From Thermopolyspora sp040678635 (GTDB lineage Bacteria > Actinomycetota > Actinomycetes > Streptosporangiales > Streptosporangiaceae): a stretch of 64,000 nucleotides of DNA. The DNA is taken from assembly GCF_040678635.1 (NCBI RefSeq), contig NZ_JBFATZ010000008.1, positions 1-64,000 of the forward strand. Direction: 5' to 3'. The number at the start of each line of letters is the position of its first letter. Positions within the stretch are counted from its first letter, which is position 1. The notes under the pieces are model-generated. The model saw only the letters and a program-made list of their open reading frames with translations. It was not told the DNA's origin and did no database searches. Shown here in pieces: positions 10,001-34,706 of the stretch. The position numbers were made by a program, and so were the translations under genes.

Positions 10001-11235
10001 ATTCCGATGCCGCCGGCGGCGACGGCGGCCCAGGCGCGGCGGCGCACGGGCTCGGCGACGGGTTCGCGGACCTGCCCGCCGAGGAGCGGGCGGACGCGGT
10101 CCTGGCGCTGGTGCGGGAACGGGCGGCGGCGGTGCTGGGACACGCGTCGGCGGACGCGGTCGAGCCGGACCGGGAGCTGCTGGAGCTTGGCTTCGACTCG
10201 ATCACCGCGGTCGAGTTCCGGGACCGGCTGGCCGCGATCACCGGCATCGATTTGCCCGCGACCCTGCTGTTCGACCATCCGACGTGCGCGCGGATCGCCG
10301 CGCTCGTCACAGCCCGCCTCAACGGCGAGACCGAGACGGACCCGCAGGACGGCATCGCCGCCCGCTACTGGGCGGCCAACGACGCGGGCCGTTTCCGGGA
10401 GGCCACCGACCTGCTGCGCGCCGCCGCCGCCGAGCGGCCCGTCTTCACCGCCGCCGAGGCCGGCACCAACGCTCCGCGCCTGCTGCGCCTGGGCCATGGC
10501 GACGGCCCCGGCCCGGTCCTGGTGTGCCTGCCGTCGTTCAGCCCGGCGTCCGGTCCGCACGAGTACGCCCGCCTCGCCGCCTCGCTGCCCGGCCACGCCG
10601 TGTGGGCGGTGTCGCAGCCCGGTTTCCGGTCCGGCGAAGCCCTGCCCGCGGACGTCGCCGCGCTCACCGCCGCCCACACGGTCACGCTCACCGGGCCCGA
10701 CGCCCCCGGCGGGGACGCCGGGATCGTGCTGGTCGGCCGGTCGGCCGCGGGATGGATCGCGCACGAGCTCGCCACGGCGCTCGCGGCCCTCGGCGCGCCG
10801 GTGCGCGGCGTGGCGCTGCTGGACACCTTCACGCCCGGCGACCTGGCGGAGCGGGTGTGGGTGCGCGACGCGATGACGCGGGCGACGTCGGGCCGGGAGA
10901 ACGCGCTGGTGCTGCGGAACGAGGCGCGGCTGGTGGCGTCCGGCGGCTATGACCGCGTCTTCGCGGCCTGGGAGCCGGAGCCGGGGCCCGTACCGACGGT
11001 GCTGGTGAAGGCGGGCACGCCGGTCGAGCCCGGACTGGACACCCGCGGCGATTGGACGGCCGCGTGGCCGCTGCCGCACACGTCCGTGACCGTCCCCGGC
11101 GACCACTTCTCCCTGCTGGAGGACCGCGCGGCCGAGACCGCCGCGGCCATCACCGCCTGGCTGGGCGCCCTGCCCGGCGCGAGCGGGGACCCGAGTCCGG
11201 GTCCGTCCCCTGTCCGGTTCGTGAGTGAGAGCTGA
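1072..11235 (+). CDS. Type I PKS, two terminal modules with thioesterase
   Basis: A 3387-residue PKS. An in-frame TTG at 1060 is possible, but the GGGAGA at 1062-1067 is the ribosome site for the ATG at 1072. Residues 1-40 form a coiled-coil docking domain. First module: KS about 49-473 (DTACSSS, EAHGTGT, NIGHT), AT 572-903 (GHSQG and YASH, the methylmalonyl-CoA signature), DH 927-1193 with intact HxxxGxxxxP, ER 1382-1695 (HAGAGGVGMAA), KR 1702-1883 with Ser/Tyr/Asn and the B-type Asp, and ACP 1982-2053. It is fully reducing. Second module: KS 2078-2502, AT 2618-2973 (GHSIG and HAFH, malonyl-CoA), no reductive domain, ACP 3012-3082. The thioesterase at 3104-3373 has its nucleophile in GRSAAG, Asp in LLDTF and His in GDHFSL. 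The product therefore leaves as a beta-keto chain (lactone, pyrone or acid). Domain order makes this the last PKS of the line even though it lies upstream of the loading PKS. Confidence 0.96.
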   Translation: MTVSSHNTQDGSLDRVVAALRASLKENDRLRDQNRRLAEAARKVGRAAEPIAIVGMACRLPGGVDSPEELWRLVADGEDALTGFPDDRGWDLDRLFDPDPDAPGASYVREGGFVRDVAGFDAAFFGISPREAVAMDPQQRLVLEAAWETLERAGIRPGSLRGTPTGVFVGAGGSDYAQLLAGAGDDVEGYVVTSSSSSVVSGRVAYTFGLEGPAVTVDTACSSSLVALHLAAQALRNGECDLALCGGVAVLATPGGFVEFSRQRGLARDGRCKAFADAADGTGWGEGAGMLLLERLSDARRNGRHILAVIRGSAVNQDGASNGLTAPNGPSQERVIRAALANARLKPADVDAVEAHGTGTRLGDPIEAEALLAVYGRGRTAPLWLGSLKSNIGHTQAAAGAAGVIKMVLALRHETLPATLHVDSPTSQVDWTAGNVELLTEARPWPRGGRPRRAGVSSFGVSGTNAHVILEEAPEPPADPPETADGPVPLLLSAKDAATVRAQAGRVADFLARTPTASLPQVARALDARERFTHRAVVVANDREQAMAALGALATGADHPDAVTGKAGPGKTVWVFPGQGSQWPGMGLRLAKESPVFAARLRECAEALRTHVDWDLHEALGDPAALDRVDVVQPALWAIMVSLAELWSSYGHRPDAVIGHSQGEIAAATVAGALTLADGAAIAALRSRLIRHHLAGKGGMVVTGLPAQATAELIAPWPDLHVAALNSATQTIVSGGAGSIAELLAACHNRGVWARRVPVDYASHCPHVDAIAEPLQAALSAITPADAAIPMFSTLTGDWIDGGRLTARYWVDNLRHPVRLAPALEALATAGYTGVTEISPHPTLLPAITDALPDAAVTPTLHRDDPGLPKLLRGLARVTAYGGPARWDLGTGPVAADLPTYPFQRRRFWLERPTATADVAAAGLAPGGHPFLRAALARADGDGELLTGTLSVREHPWLADHAVRGTALLPGTAFVELAAHVAAYTGLAGIEELTLQAPLALPERGGVHLQVAVAAPDGSGRRAVTIHSRPQDAAPTDPWTRHATGTLTPDPADPGDDLAVWPPPGARPLDVTGLYDRLGGDGYEYGPAFQGLRAAWATDEHVYAEVALPVPAGGHLVHPALLDAALHASALARDPREGGEIRLPFGWSDVTITAAAPAKARVRLTRGEPLAVLVADETGRPVVSVGALTTRPLAGTAGVLSGVVADALFRVHWAKISPDGPAPARVAIAGGDPLGLAAALAGTGMTVTACDPSRSPDDGTTVLLTLTPGASPLAGAYALTHEIADRAKAWAAADHAGALVAVTADPDDPGVAAALGFLRSARSEHPGRFRTVALRPDWTPAGLAAALGSAEPDTTVTGADLLARRLGRAAAAPALVPPDGPWRVAVAGNGALDLRAEPAPELAEPPGPGEVRVAVRAAGVNFRDVLIALGMYPGAALPGSEGAGVVTAVGAGVTGFAPGDRVMGLFSGGFGPLATADPRTLVPIPDEWGFAEAAATPIAFLTAYYALVDVARARPGERVLVHAGAGGVGMAALRLAEYLGLEAYATAHPRKWPVLGLPAERVASSRDTAFAERFRRATGGRGFDIVVNSLAGPAVDASLRLLAPGGRFAELGKTDLRDPADVVAVTAPGAEYRPFDLYEAGPDRLGEILKEVVRLLDTGAVEPLPVTAWDVRDAPEAFRTLSRAAHTGKVVLTVRRPLDPAGTVVVTGGTGTLGGLTARHLVERHGVRRLLLLSRQGPDAPGAADLATELRGLGAEVTITACDVADENALRRALESVPDAHPLTGVFHAAGALADATLDTLTPDRIDAVLRAKADGAWHLHTLTRHLDLAAFVLFSSVASTFGNRGQAGYAAANAFLDALAASRRADGLAGTSVAWGLWAERSALTGGLDAVDLRRMERGGVGALTTAEGLALLDAATAGPDPAPVAVRLNLPALAAQGRAGTLPGLLRGLVRTAPPPRRDAAERSLGDRLAALTPAEAEQVVLDLVRAQVAAVLGHASADAVEPRRTFKEAGFDSLTSVELRNRLATATGLKLPATLVFDHPTPQALADFITGRLAGPPAATPAAARPSAPLDGDAVVVVGLACRFPGGVETPEDLWRLVEAGGDGTSEFPADRGWDVAAVYDPDPGRRGRTYTRSGGFLADAAAFDPAPFGISPREALAMDPQQRLLLETSWEAFERAGIDPRSVHGSGTGVFVGVSGTDYAALGTDPPEEVEGYLGIGSAASVASGRISYTFGLEGPAVTVDTACSSSLVALHLAAQALRNGECDLALAGGVTVMATPALFVEFSRQRGLSPDGRCKAFAEAADGAGFAEGAGMLLLERLSDARRNGRRILAVIRGSAINQDGASNGLTAPNGPSQERVIRAALANAGLKPADVDAVEAHGTGTRLGDPIEAHALLATYGQDRPTPLWLGSIKSNIGHTQAAAGAAGIIKMVLALRHQTLPATLHVDAPTSHVDWTSGNVELLTEPRPWPRGDRPRRAGISSFGISGTNAHVIIEEIIEEPIEEPIEEPIEEPPAAETAVSEAAPVPWPVPWIVSAATEAGMRAQARRLAERIAPETDAAAVARALATTRARLDRSAVLTGRTTAELRAAAARFADGDDAGAALVPPGAVRGRTAFLFTGQGSQRPGMGRGLYGVLPEFTEALDLVAAAFRPHLDGPDLRVVMGVTGDGPEGLLDRTAWTQPALFALEIALFRQLEAWGVRPDALLGHSIGELAAAHAAGVFDLADACALVAARGRLMDALPPGGAMLAVRACEPDLLDLLAGLPAVAKQAEVAAVNGPAATVVSGTAAAVEAVAAAAGERGWKTRRLKVSHAFHSALMDGMLDAFADVASRVTYHEPRVPVVSNVTGRIADPAELASPGYWVRHARGTVRFSDGVAHLHGRGVRRYLELGPDAVLGPPALESAGVSGPRGDRPRFTALLRRDRPDADALVTAVAEYHAWHGRVAWDAVLPGARPADLPTYAFTRARYWLGAPHSDAAGGDGGPGAAAHGLGDGFADLPAEERADAVLALVRERAAAVLGHASADAVEPDRELLELGFDSITAVEFRDRLAAITGIDLPATLLFDHPTCARIAALVTARLNGETETDPQDGIAARYWAANDAGRFREATDLLRAAAAERPVFTAAEAGTNAPRLLRLGHGDGPGPVLVCLPSFSPASGPHEYARLAASLPGHAVWAVSQPGFRSGEALPADVAALTAAHTVTLTGPDAPGGDAGIVLVGRSAAGWIAHELATALAALGAPVRGVALLDTFTPGDLAERVWVRDAMTRATSGRENALVLRNEARLVASGGYDRVFAAWEPEPGPVPTVLVKAGTPVEPGLDTRGDWTAAWPLPHTSVTVPGDHFSLLEDRAAETAAAITAWLGALPGASGDPSPGPSPVRFVSES
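8560..8619 (+). repeat. 12-bp in-frame tandem repeat in KS-AT linker
   Basis: Five 12-bp units (consensus ATCGAGGAACCT, first and last slightly different) encode repeated IEEP in the linker after the second KS of the terminal PKS. The corresponding linker of module 2 in the starter PKS, near 21785, has only the first two units. This points to slippage-driven length change in a flexible linker. Confidence 0.9.
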
Positions 11236-11246
11236 GGGCGCACGTT

Positions 11247-12434
11247 ATGAAGACCGTCGTCATCGGAGCCGGCATCGGCGGGCTCGCCACTGCGCTCGGG
11301 CTGGCCGGGTCCGGGCTGCCGGTGGAGGTGTACGAGCGCGCGGAGACGTTCCGGGCCGCCGGCAACGGGGTGATCCTCTGGCCCGGCGCCACCGGCATCC
11401 TCAAGGAGCTGGGCGTCGACACGACCGGGCTCGGACGGCCGATGCACCGCGGCGAGTTGCTGTCGTCCGGCGGGTCGCTGCTGGTGTGGACCGACATGAA
11501 GGAGGTCAGCGACCGGTACGGCCACGACACGCTGCTGGTGTCGCGCGGCGACGTCGTGAAGCGGCTCGGCGCCGCGCTGCCGGACGGGATCGTCCGGTTC
11601 GGGAAGCGCTGCACGTCGGTTCGCGAGTCGGCCGGCGGCGCGATCGTGGAGTTCGAGGACGGTTCGCGGACCGAGGCGGACGTGGTGGTCGGCGCGGACG
11701 GGTACCGCTCGGCCGTCCGGGATGTCCTGCTCCCAGGCGATTCGGCCCGGTTCACCGGCGTCGCGACCTGGCACGGCGTCGGCGCGTTCCCGCATGAGCT
11801 GATCGGCGGCACCACCGCCCGCACCTATTTCGGGAAAATCGGGATCTGCGCGGTGCATCCGGTCGGCGACGGCCTGCTGCACTGGGCGTTCGAGGCGCCC
11901 TGGAAACCCGGCGGGCCGCGGCAGGGCCCCTGGCTGCCGCGGCTGCGGCAGTGGTTCGGCGACTGGCATCCCGCGATCCGTGACCTGCTGGCCGCGGTCG
12001 ACGAGGCCGACGTGCACGTGTTCCCGCACGCGCTGCACACGGTGCGGCGACGGTGGGGCCGCGGCCCGCTGACGCTGCTCGGCGACGCCGCCCACGTGAT
12101 CCCGCCGCGCGCCGGGATGGGCGCGAACCAGGCCCTGGAGGACGCGTGGGTCCTGGCGCACGCGCTCGCCGCGGGCGCCGCCGACCCGCCGTCCGCGCTG
12201 CGCGCCTACGAGGACGCGCGGGTCAAGCGGGTCCGCCGGGTCGCGAGCAGCGCCGGCTGGATGAGCAAGAGCAACAACATGCTGCTCATGCTGCGGTTCA
12301 TACGGCGGGCCGTACCGATGAACCGGCTCACCCATGCCACGGTCCGCGGCGGCAGCAACTACCTCAACGACGACCTGCCCGCCCTCTCCCGTAAGCCCGG
12401 CCTCCCCGTAGCCCGGCGAAGCCAAGCCAGATGA
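11247..12434 (+). CDS. FAD-dependent monooxygenase (group A, PHBH-like)
   Basis: A 395-residue single-component flavin hydroxylase or epoxidase. The N-terminal Rossmann motif GAGIGG is at residues 7-12, the DG motif GADGYRS near 150 and the GD motif LLGDAAHVIPPRAGMGANQA near 275, all diagnostic of NAD(P)H-using group A flavoprotein monooxygenases. It sits between the terminal PKS (12 bases upstream) and the starter PKS, whose upstream ATG at 12431 overlaps this gene's stop. It is a tailoring enzyme of the cluster. Hydroxylation of the aromatic starter ring, or oxidation to a quinone, is a reasonable guess, but an olefin epoxidase role cannot be excluded. No signal peptide or membrane segment is seen. 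Confidence 0.9.
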   Translation: MKTVVIGAGIGGLATALGLAGSGLPVEVYERAETFRAAGNGVILWPGATGILKELGVDTTGLGRPMHRGELLSSGGSLLVWTDMKEVSDRYGHDTLLVSRGDVVKRLGAALPDGIVRFGKRCTSVRESAGGAIVEFEDGSRTEADVVVGADGYRSAVRDVLLPGDSARFTGVATWHGVGAFPHELIGGTTARTYFGKIGICAVHPVGDGLLHWAFEAPWKPGGPRQGPWLPRLRQWFGDWHPAIRDLLAAVDEADVHVFPHALHTVRRRWGRGPLTLLGDAAHVIPPRAGMGANQALEDAWVLAHALAAGAADPPSALRAYEDARVKRVRRVASSAGWMSKSNNMLLMLRFIRRAVPMNRLTHATVRGGSNYLNDDLPALSRKPGLPVARRSQAR

Positions 12435-12448
12435 GACGAGAAGGTGAC

Positions 12449-30511
<18,063 letters not shown>

Positions 30512-30570
30512 CCGAAGCAGGGCCCGGACCCGTACCAGCGGACCGGACCACCGTTTCCCAAGGAGAGAGC

Positions 30571-31923
30571 GTGCCACTCCCGTCCCCGTCCGCCCCGGCC
30601 TCGCCGCGCCGAACCGGACGCGTCCGCGGGCTGCTGCGGGCCGTGCTCGCCGCCGTCACGGCCGCCACGGTCCTCGCGGTGGCCGCACCACCGGCCCCCG
30701 CCGCCACCCCCACCGCCACCGCCGCCGTAACCGCCGACCCCATCAAGCTGACGCTGCCGGAGCCGACGGGTCCGTACCCGATCGGCGTCGTCCAGGCGCA
30801 CCTCATCGACGAGAACCGGGCGGACCCCTGGAAACCGGACCGTCGGCGCGAGCTGATGGTCAGCATCTGGTACCCGGCCCGGGCGGACCGCGACAAGCCG
30901 CTCGCGCCCTGGCTGTCGCCGGGGCTGGCGACGGTGTTCGAGCAGCTCATGGCGATCCCCGAGTACCTGGCCATCCCGGTCGGGTCGGTCGACTGGAAGG
31001 GCGTGAAGTCGCACGCCCGGATCGCCGCGGCACCGCTCCCCGGCCGGAGGCCGTGGCCGGTCGTGCTGTTCTCGCCCGGCCAGGGGACCGCCCGCGCGCT
31101 CAACACCGTGCAGGTGGAGGACCTCGCGAGCCGCGGCAATGTCGTCGTGACGATCGACCACACCTACGAGGAGGCGGCGGTCGAATTCCCCGACGGCCGG
31201 GTCGAGCTCGGCCTGTCGCTCGACCGCGGACCGGAGACGCAGCGTAAATCGAACGACTCGCGGGTCGCGGACATCCGGTTCGTCCTGGACCAGCTCGCCC
31301 GGCTCCGCGGCGGCAACCGCGACGTCCTCGGCTCGACCGGTCTCCCGGCGGGCCTGCGCCGGGCGTTCACGCTGAACTCCGTCGGCGTCTTCGGCCACGT
31401 GCAGGGCGGCTACGCGGGCCTGGAGGCGATGTACCACGACCGCCGCATCGACGCGGGCGTCAACCTCGACGGGGTCCTGGCGTACGGCGATGGCCGCGGC
31501 GCGAACCCGTACCTTCCCGGCATGGCCGCCCAGCATGACCTGGGCCGCCCCACGCTCCTCATGGGCGCCCACATGTACGACGTGACCGGCCCGCTCGTCG
31601 CGCACAACCACGTCAACGGCTCGGACCGGTCGTGGACGGACTTCTGGTCCGTGCAGTCGGCGTTCAAACGCGACCTCACGCTGAACGGCTCGGCGCTCGA
31701 CAGCTACGCCGACTTCATGTTCTTCCTCCCGCAGATCAACGCCCGGATGCCGCTCAACCCGGCGATCGTCCGGCTGTTCATCGGCGACGTCGACCCGGAC
31801 GCCGCCCTGAACGCCCAGCGCGCCTACCTGGCGTCGTTCTTCGACCGGTTCCTCAAGGGGCGGAACGACGGGCTGCTCGACGGCCCGTCCCCGCGGTACC
31901 CGCAGATCACGTTCGTCAACTGA
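30571..31923 (+). CDS. Secreted PAF-acetylhydrolase-like alpha/beta-hydrolase fold protein lacking catalytic Ser and His
   Basis: A 450-residue protein starting at GTG 30571 behind AAGGAGAG. Residues 1-50 are Arg-rich then hydrophobic and Ala-rich, an apparent signal peptide ending near APAAT. The body resembles bacterial PAF-acetylhydrolase-like lipases (VSIWYPA, LFSPGQG, VVVTIDHTYEE, VFGH). The nucleophile elbow, normally GHSxGG, reads GHVQGG, so Ser is Val. The Asp position is kept in NLDG. The segment that normally supplies His (GxHxSFxD type) reads GSALDSYAD, so His appears replaced by Leu. It follows the starter PKS by 59 bases and is probably co-transcribed. A hydrolase role is unlikely if the alignment is right; a cyclase, chaperone or binding role is possible. 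Confidence 0.85.
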   Translation: MPLPSPSAPASPRRTGRVRGLLRAVLAAVTAATVLAVAAPPAPAATPTATAAVTADPIKLTLPEPTGPYPIGVVQAHLIDENRADPWKPDRRRELMVSIWYPARADRDKPLAPWLSPGLATVFEQLMAIPEYLAIPVGSVDWKGVKSHARIAAAPLPGRRPWPVVLFSPGQGTARALNTVQVEDLASRGNVVVTIDHTYEEAAVEFPDGRVELGLSLDRGPETQRKSNDSRVADIRFVLDQLARLRGGNRDVLGSTGLPAGLRRAFTLNSVGVFGHVQGGYAGLEAMYHDRRIDAGVNLDGVLAYGDGRGANPYLPGMAAQHDLGRPTLLMGAHMYDVTGPLVAHNHVNGSDRSWTDFWSVQSAFKRDLTLNGSALDSYADFMFFLPQINARMPLNPAIVRLFIGDVDPDAALNAQRAYLASFFDRFLKGRNDGLLDGPSPRYPQITFVN

Positions 31924-31950
31924 CCACGAAGTCGATCAGAAGGAGTTCGC

Positions 31951-32400
31951 ATGAGCACCGAGCTGAGCACCGGCACCGCCGACCTTGAGGTCGCCTGCGC
32001 GATCCCCGGCGAAGAGCCGCAGCACAGCGTCAATTACGTGACGGTGTCCGCGCCCGCGCGGGTCGCCGCAGGCGACAAGACCGAGCTGCGGGTCACGCTG
32101 CGCAGCAAGGCCGCGACCCCGCGGGACCTCGCCGCCCGGGAGGTCACCGCCGAGCTGTCCCTGCAGGTGGACGGCCCCGACGGCGGCCAGGTCCTCACCG
32201 TCACCGGCCTCACCAACCCCGACCCGATCCCGCGCGGTGAGCGGGTCTTCCTCGACGAGGGCGTGGTCACGTTCGTGCCCGCCGCGGCCGGCACGTACGC
32301 GTTCACGCCGGGCGACCACACGGTCGTCACGTCCGACCACCCGGTGGTGTGCGCCGTCACCGGCGGGTCCGCCGTGGCCGCGCGAACGGAGGCCCGATGA
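31951..32400 (+). CDS. Conserved-looking protein of unknown function, 149 residues
   Basis: Starts at ATG 31951 behind a strong AAGGAG. No signal peptide, membrane segment or known catalytic motif is visible. The alternating hydrophobic pattern (VNYVTVSAPARV, ELRVTLRSK, VTAELSLQVDG, GVVTFVPAAAGTYAFTPG) suggests an all-beta, immunoglobulin-like sandwich. It shares an ATGA overlap with the flavoprotein gene downstream, so the two are translationally coupled and may act together. I do not recognise the family. Confidence 0.8.
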   Translation: MSTELSTGTADLEVACAIPGEEPQHSVNYVTVSAPARVAAGDKTELRVTLRSKAATPRDLAAREVTAELSLQVDGPDGGQVLTVTGLTNPDPIPRGERVFLDEGVVTFVPAAAGTYAFTPGDHTVVTSDHPVVCAVTGGSAVAARTEAR

Positions 32401-33929
32401 CCTCCACGACCGGTGGCCCACCGTCCGGCCCGGTGAGGGTTCTGCCGGGCGACGTCCGCTACCCCGACCTCGTCCAGGGGTGGAACGCCAGGTTCGTGGG
32501 CCGTCCCGACGCGGTGTGCCTGCCCACGTCCACCGCCGAGGTGGTGGACACCGTACAGGAGGCGGTGCGAAGCGGCACGCGGATCGCGGTACGCAGCGGC
32601 GGCCACTGCTTCGAGAACTTCGTCGCCGACCCGGCCGTCCAGATGGTCATTGACATGTCCCTCATGGCGGGCATCTCCTGGGATCCGGGCCGCGGCGCCG
32701 TCGCGATCGAAGCCGGCACCCTCCTCGGCGCCGTCAACCGGACCCTGTTCAAACGCTGGGGGGTGGCCCTGCCGGGCGGCACCTGCCCGTCGGTGGGGAT
32801 CGGCGGGCACGTCTGCGGCGGCGGCTGGGGGCCGCTCGCGCGGCTGTACGGCCTGGTCGTCGACCACCTGGAGGCCGTCGAGGTCGTCGTGGCCGACGCC
32901 GACGGGACCGCCCGCGCGGTCGTCGCGTCCCGCGACCCCGGCGACCCCGCCCACGACCTGTGGTGGGGGCTCACCGGAGCCGGCGGCGGCAACTTCGGGG
33001 TCGTCACCCGCTACTGGTTCCGAACGCCCGGCGCCGACGCGTCCGACCCGTCCACGGCCCTGCCGAGGCCGCCGGCACGCCTCGCCGTACGGCAGCTTCT
33101 GTGGCCGTGGGCGATGCTCGACGAGGACAGGTTCGCCCGGCTGCTGCGCAACCACGGCGACTGGCACGAGCGGAACGGCTCCGCCGGTTCTGCGTACTCC
33201 GGGCTCTACAGCATCGTCGGGGCGACGCCGCGCGGACAGAACGGCGTCGTCATCATGAGCATCCAGTTCGACGCGACCATCCCCGACAGCGACCGGCTCC
33301 TCACCGAGTTCCTGGACGCGCTCAACGACGGCGTGGGCGCCTCGCCGATCGTCCTGGAACGGCAGGAGCTCCCCTGGCTGCACACCACGACGTGGCCCGG
33401 CGTGACCGACCGCGCCGACCACACCAAGCACGCCAAGTTCAAGTCCGGCTACCTGCGGCGGCGGCTCACCGACGCGCAGATCGCCACGGCGTACCGCCAC
33501 CTGACGCTGCCCGACTACGCGAATCCGACGGCCGGCATCATGCTCGCGTCCTACGGGGGCGCGGTGAACACCGTCGCCTCCGACGCGACGGCGACGGCCC
33601 AGCGCGACTCGATCATGCGGATCGTCTTCGCGACCGAGTGGGACCGGCCCGAGGAGAACGACAAGCACCTGACCTGGATCCGGAGCTTCTACCGGGAGAT
33701 GTTCGCCGACACCGGGGGCGTGCCCGCGCCCGGCGACGTCACCGACGGCTGCCACATCAACTACGCCGACGTCGACGTCGCCGACGAGGAGTGGAACCGG
33801 TCCGGGGTGCCGTGGCACACGCTGTACTTCAAGGACAACTACCCGCGCCTGCGGCGGGTGAAGGCACGGTGGGACCCGGGCGACCGGTTCCGCCACGCCC
33901 TCTCGATCCGTCTCCCGGACGCGCCATGA
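32397..33929 (+). CDS. Berberine-bridge-enzyme-like FAD oxidoreductase (bicovalent flavin)
   Basis: A 510-residue FAD-linked oxidase starting at an ATGA overlap, with GGAGG at 32388. The PP-loop FAD domain carries the 8-alpha-linking His in RSGGHCFENF (about residue 71) and the 6-S-linking Cys in GGTCPSVGIGGH (about residue 132). Both residues of the bicovalent flavin attachment known from BBE, GilR and AknOx are thus present. The C-terminus has the family ending DNYPRLRRVKARWDPGDRFR. Such enzymes oxidise alcohols or close rings using O2. In this cluster it is a candidate for late oxidative cyclisation, or for quinone, lactone or ketone formation. Confidence 0.93.
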   Translation: MTSTTGGPPSGPVRVLPGDVRYPDLVQGWNARFVGRPDAVCLPTSTAEVVDTVQEAVRSGTRIAVRSGGHCFENFVADPAVQMVIDMSLMAGISWDPGRGAVAIEAGTLLGAVNRTLFKRWGVALPGGTCPSVGIGGHVCGGGWGPLARLYGLVVDHLEAVEVVVADADGTARAVVASRDPGDPAHDLWWGLTGAGGGNFGVVTRYWFRTPGADASDPSTALPRPPARLAVRQLLWPWAMLDEDRFARLLRNHGDWHERNGSAGSAYSGLYSIVGATPRGQNGVVIMSIQFDATIPDSDRLLTEFLDALNDGVGASPIVLERQELPWLHTTTWPGVTDRADHTKHAKFKSGYLRRRLTDAQIATAYRHLTLPDYANPTAGIMLASYGGAVNTVASDATATAQRDSIMRIVFATEWDRPEENDKHLTWIRSFYREMFADTGGVPAPGDVTDGCHINYADVDVADEEWNRSGVPWHTLYFKDNYPRLRRVKARWDPGDRFRHALSIRLPDAP

Positions 33930-34492
33930 CCGTGCGGAAGGCCGCCACCTGGGGGCTGCTCGCCGCGTGGGCCGTCCACGAGACCGAAGAGGCCGTGGTC
34001 ATGGCCCGCTGGCTACGGGCGAACCTGCCGAAACTACGGGAACGGTTCCCGAAGGTCCCCGACAGCACGTGGGAGCGGCTCGAACGGGACATGACGCCCG
34101 CCCGCGTACGGCTCGCCATCGGCCTCATGGGCGTGCTGATGGCGGCGGCGTCCGCCGACGGGGCCCGCACCGGTGGCCGCTCGTTCCTGTACCGTACGGC
34201 GCTCGCCGCCTACGGCTGGCACGGGGTCATCCATCTCGCGCAGACCGCCGCGTACCGCGGCTACACGCCGGGCGCGGCCACCGCGCCCGTCGTGGTCGTG
34301 CCCTTCGCGGTGTGGGCGTGGCGACAGCTTCGCAAATCCGGCATCGATGGTGAACTCGGCCGTACCAGCGCCGCCGCCCTCGTCCTGTTCACCGGCGGCC
34401 TGGCCGCCTCCCACGCCATCGCCGCCCGCGTCCTCGGGCAGCACGGCGCGGGCGGCCGACCGCCCGGCGAGGACGCGCCCCGGCCGACCTGA
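33926..34492 (+). CDS. HXXEE-type integral membrane protein
   Basis: A 188-residue membrane protein sharing an ATGA overlap with the flavoprotein. The HETEEA motif at residues 18-23 matches the HXXEE domain that names the family. It has about four hydrophobic segments (residues 5-17, 65-78, 88-103, 110-130, with another near 150). The biochemical role of the family is not established. The His/Glu motif near a membrane helix could bind metal. Tight coupling to the oxidase suggests a role in the pathway or in export. Confidence 0.8.
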   Translation: MTVRKAATWGLLAAWAVHETEEAVVMARWLRANLPKLRERFPKVPDSTWERLERDMTPARVRLAIGLMGVLMAAASADGARTGGRSFLYRTALAAYGWHGVIHLAQTAAYRGYTPGAATAPVVVVPFAVWAWRQLRKSGIDGELGRTSAAALVLFTGGLAASHAIAARVLGQHGAGGRPPGEDAPRPT

Positions 34493-34506
34493 ACCACTTC
34501 GTCCCT

Positions 34507-34597
34507 CATGTCCACGGCTCATGTCCACGGCTCATGTCCACCCCGCATGTCCACCCCGCATGTCCACCCCGCATGTCCACCCCGCATGTCCACCACT
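34507..34597 (+). repeat. 13-bp tandem repeat array, seven units, between HXXEE and dpgC genes
   Basis: Seven consecutive 13-bp units of CATGTCCACNNNN (two ending GGCT, four ending CCCG, one ending CACT). An isolated extra CATGTCCACC lies at 34624. The 214-base interval 34493-34706 otherwise shows only the AAAGGA site before dpgC. Because 13 is not a multiple of three, it is not a coding repeat. It may be a slippage array or a multi-site protein-binding region. Confidence 0.9.
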
Positions 34598-34706
34598 GCG
34601 ACGACCACCGCCACCTCCACCCCTCATGTCCACCGCGACGACCACCACCACACCGACCGCGCCCGCCCCCGTGGCGGGTCGCCGCCCGACCCCCAAAGGA
34701 CCGCCG

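Noticed and set aside
1129..11106. A 3325-codon open frame antisense to the terminal PKS
   Set aside because: It is a codon-position shadow caused by high GC. Its translation is Arg/Gly/Val low-complexity with no motif, and the opposite strand is clearly PKS.
34507..34597. CRISPR-like array
   Set aside because: The 13-bp units are contiguous without spacers and no cas gene is present.
34173..34706. Longer N-terminus for DpgC
   Set aside because: The upstream frame runs through the HXXEE gene and the 13-bp repeats. ATG 34707 has the only good ribosome site and matches the family start.
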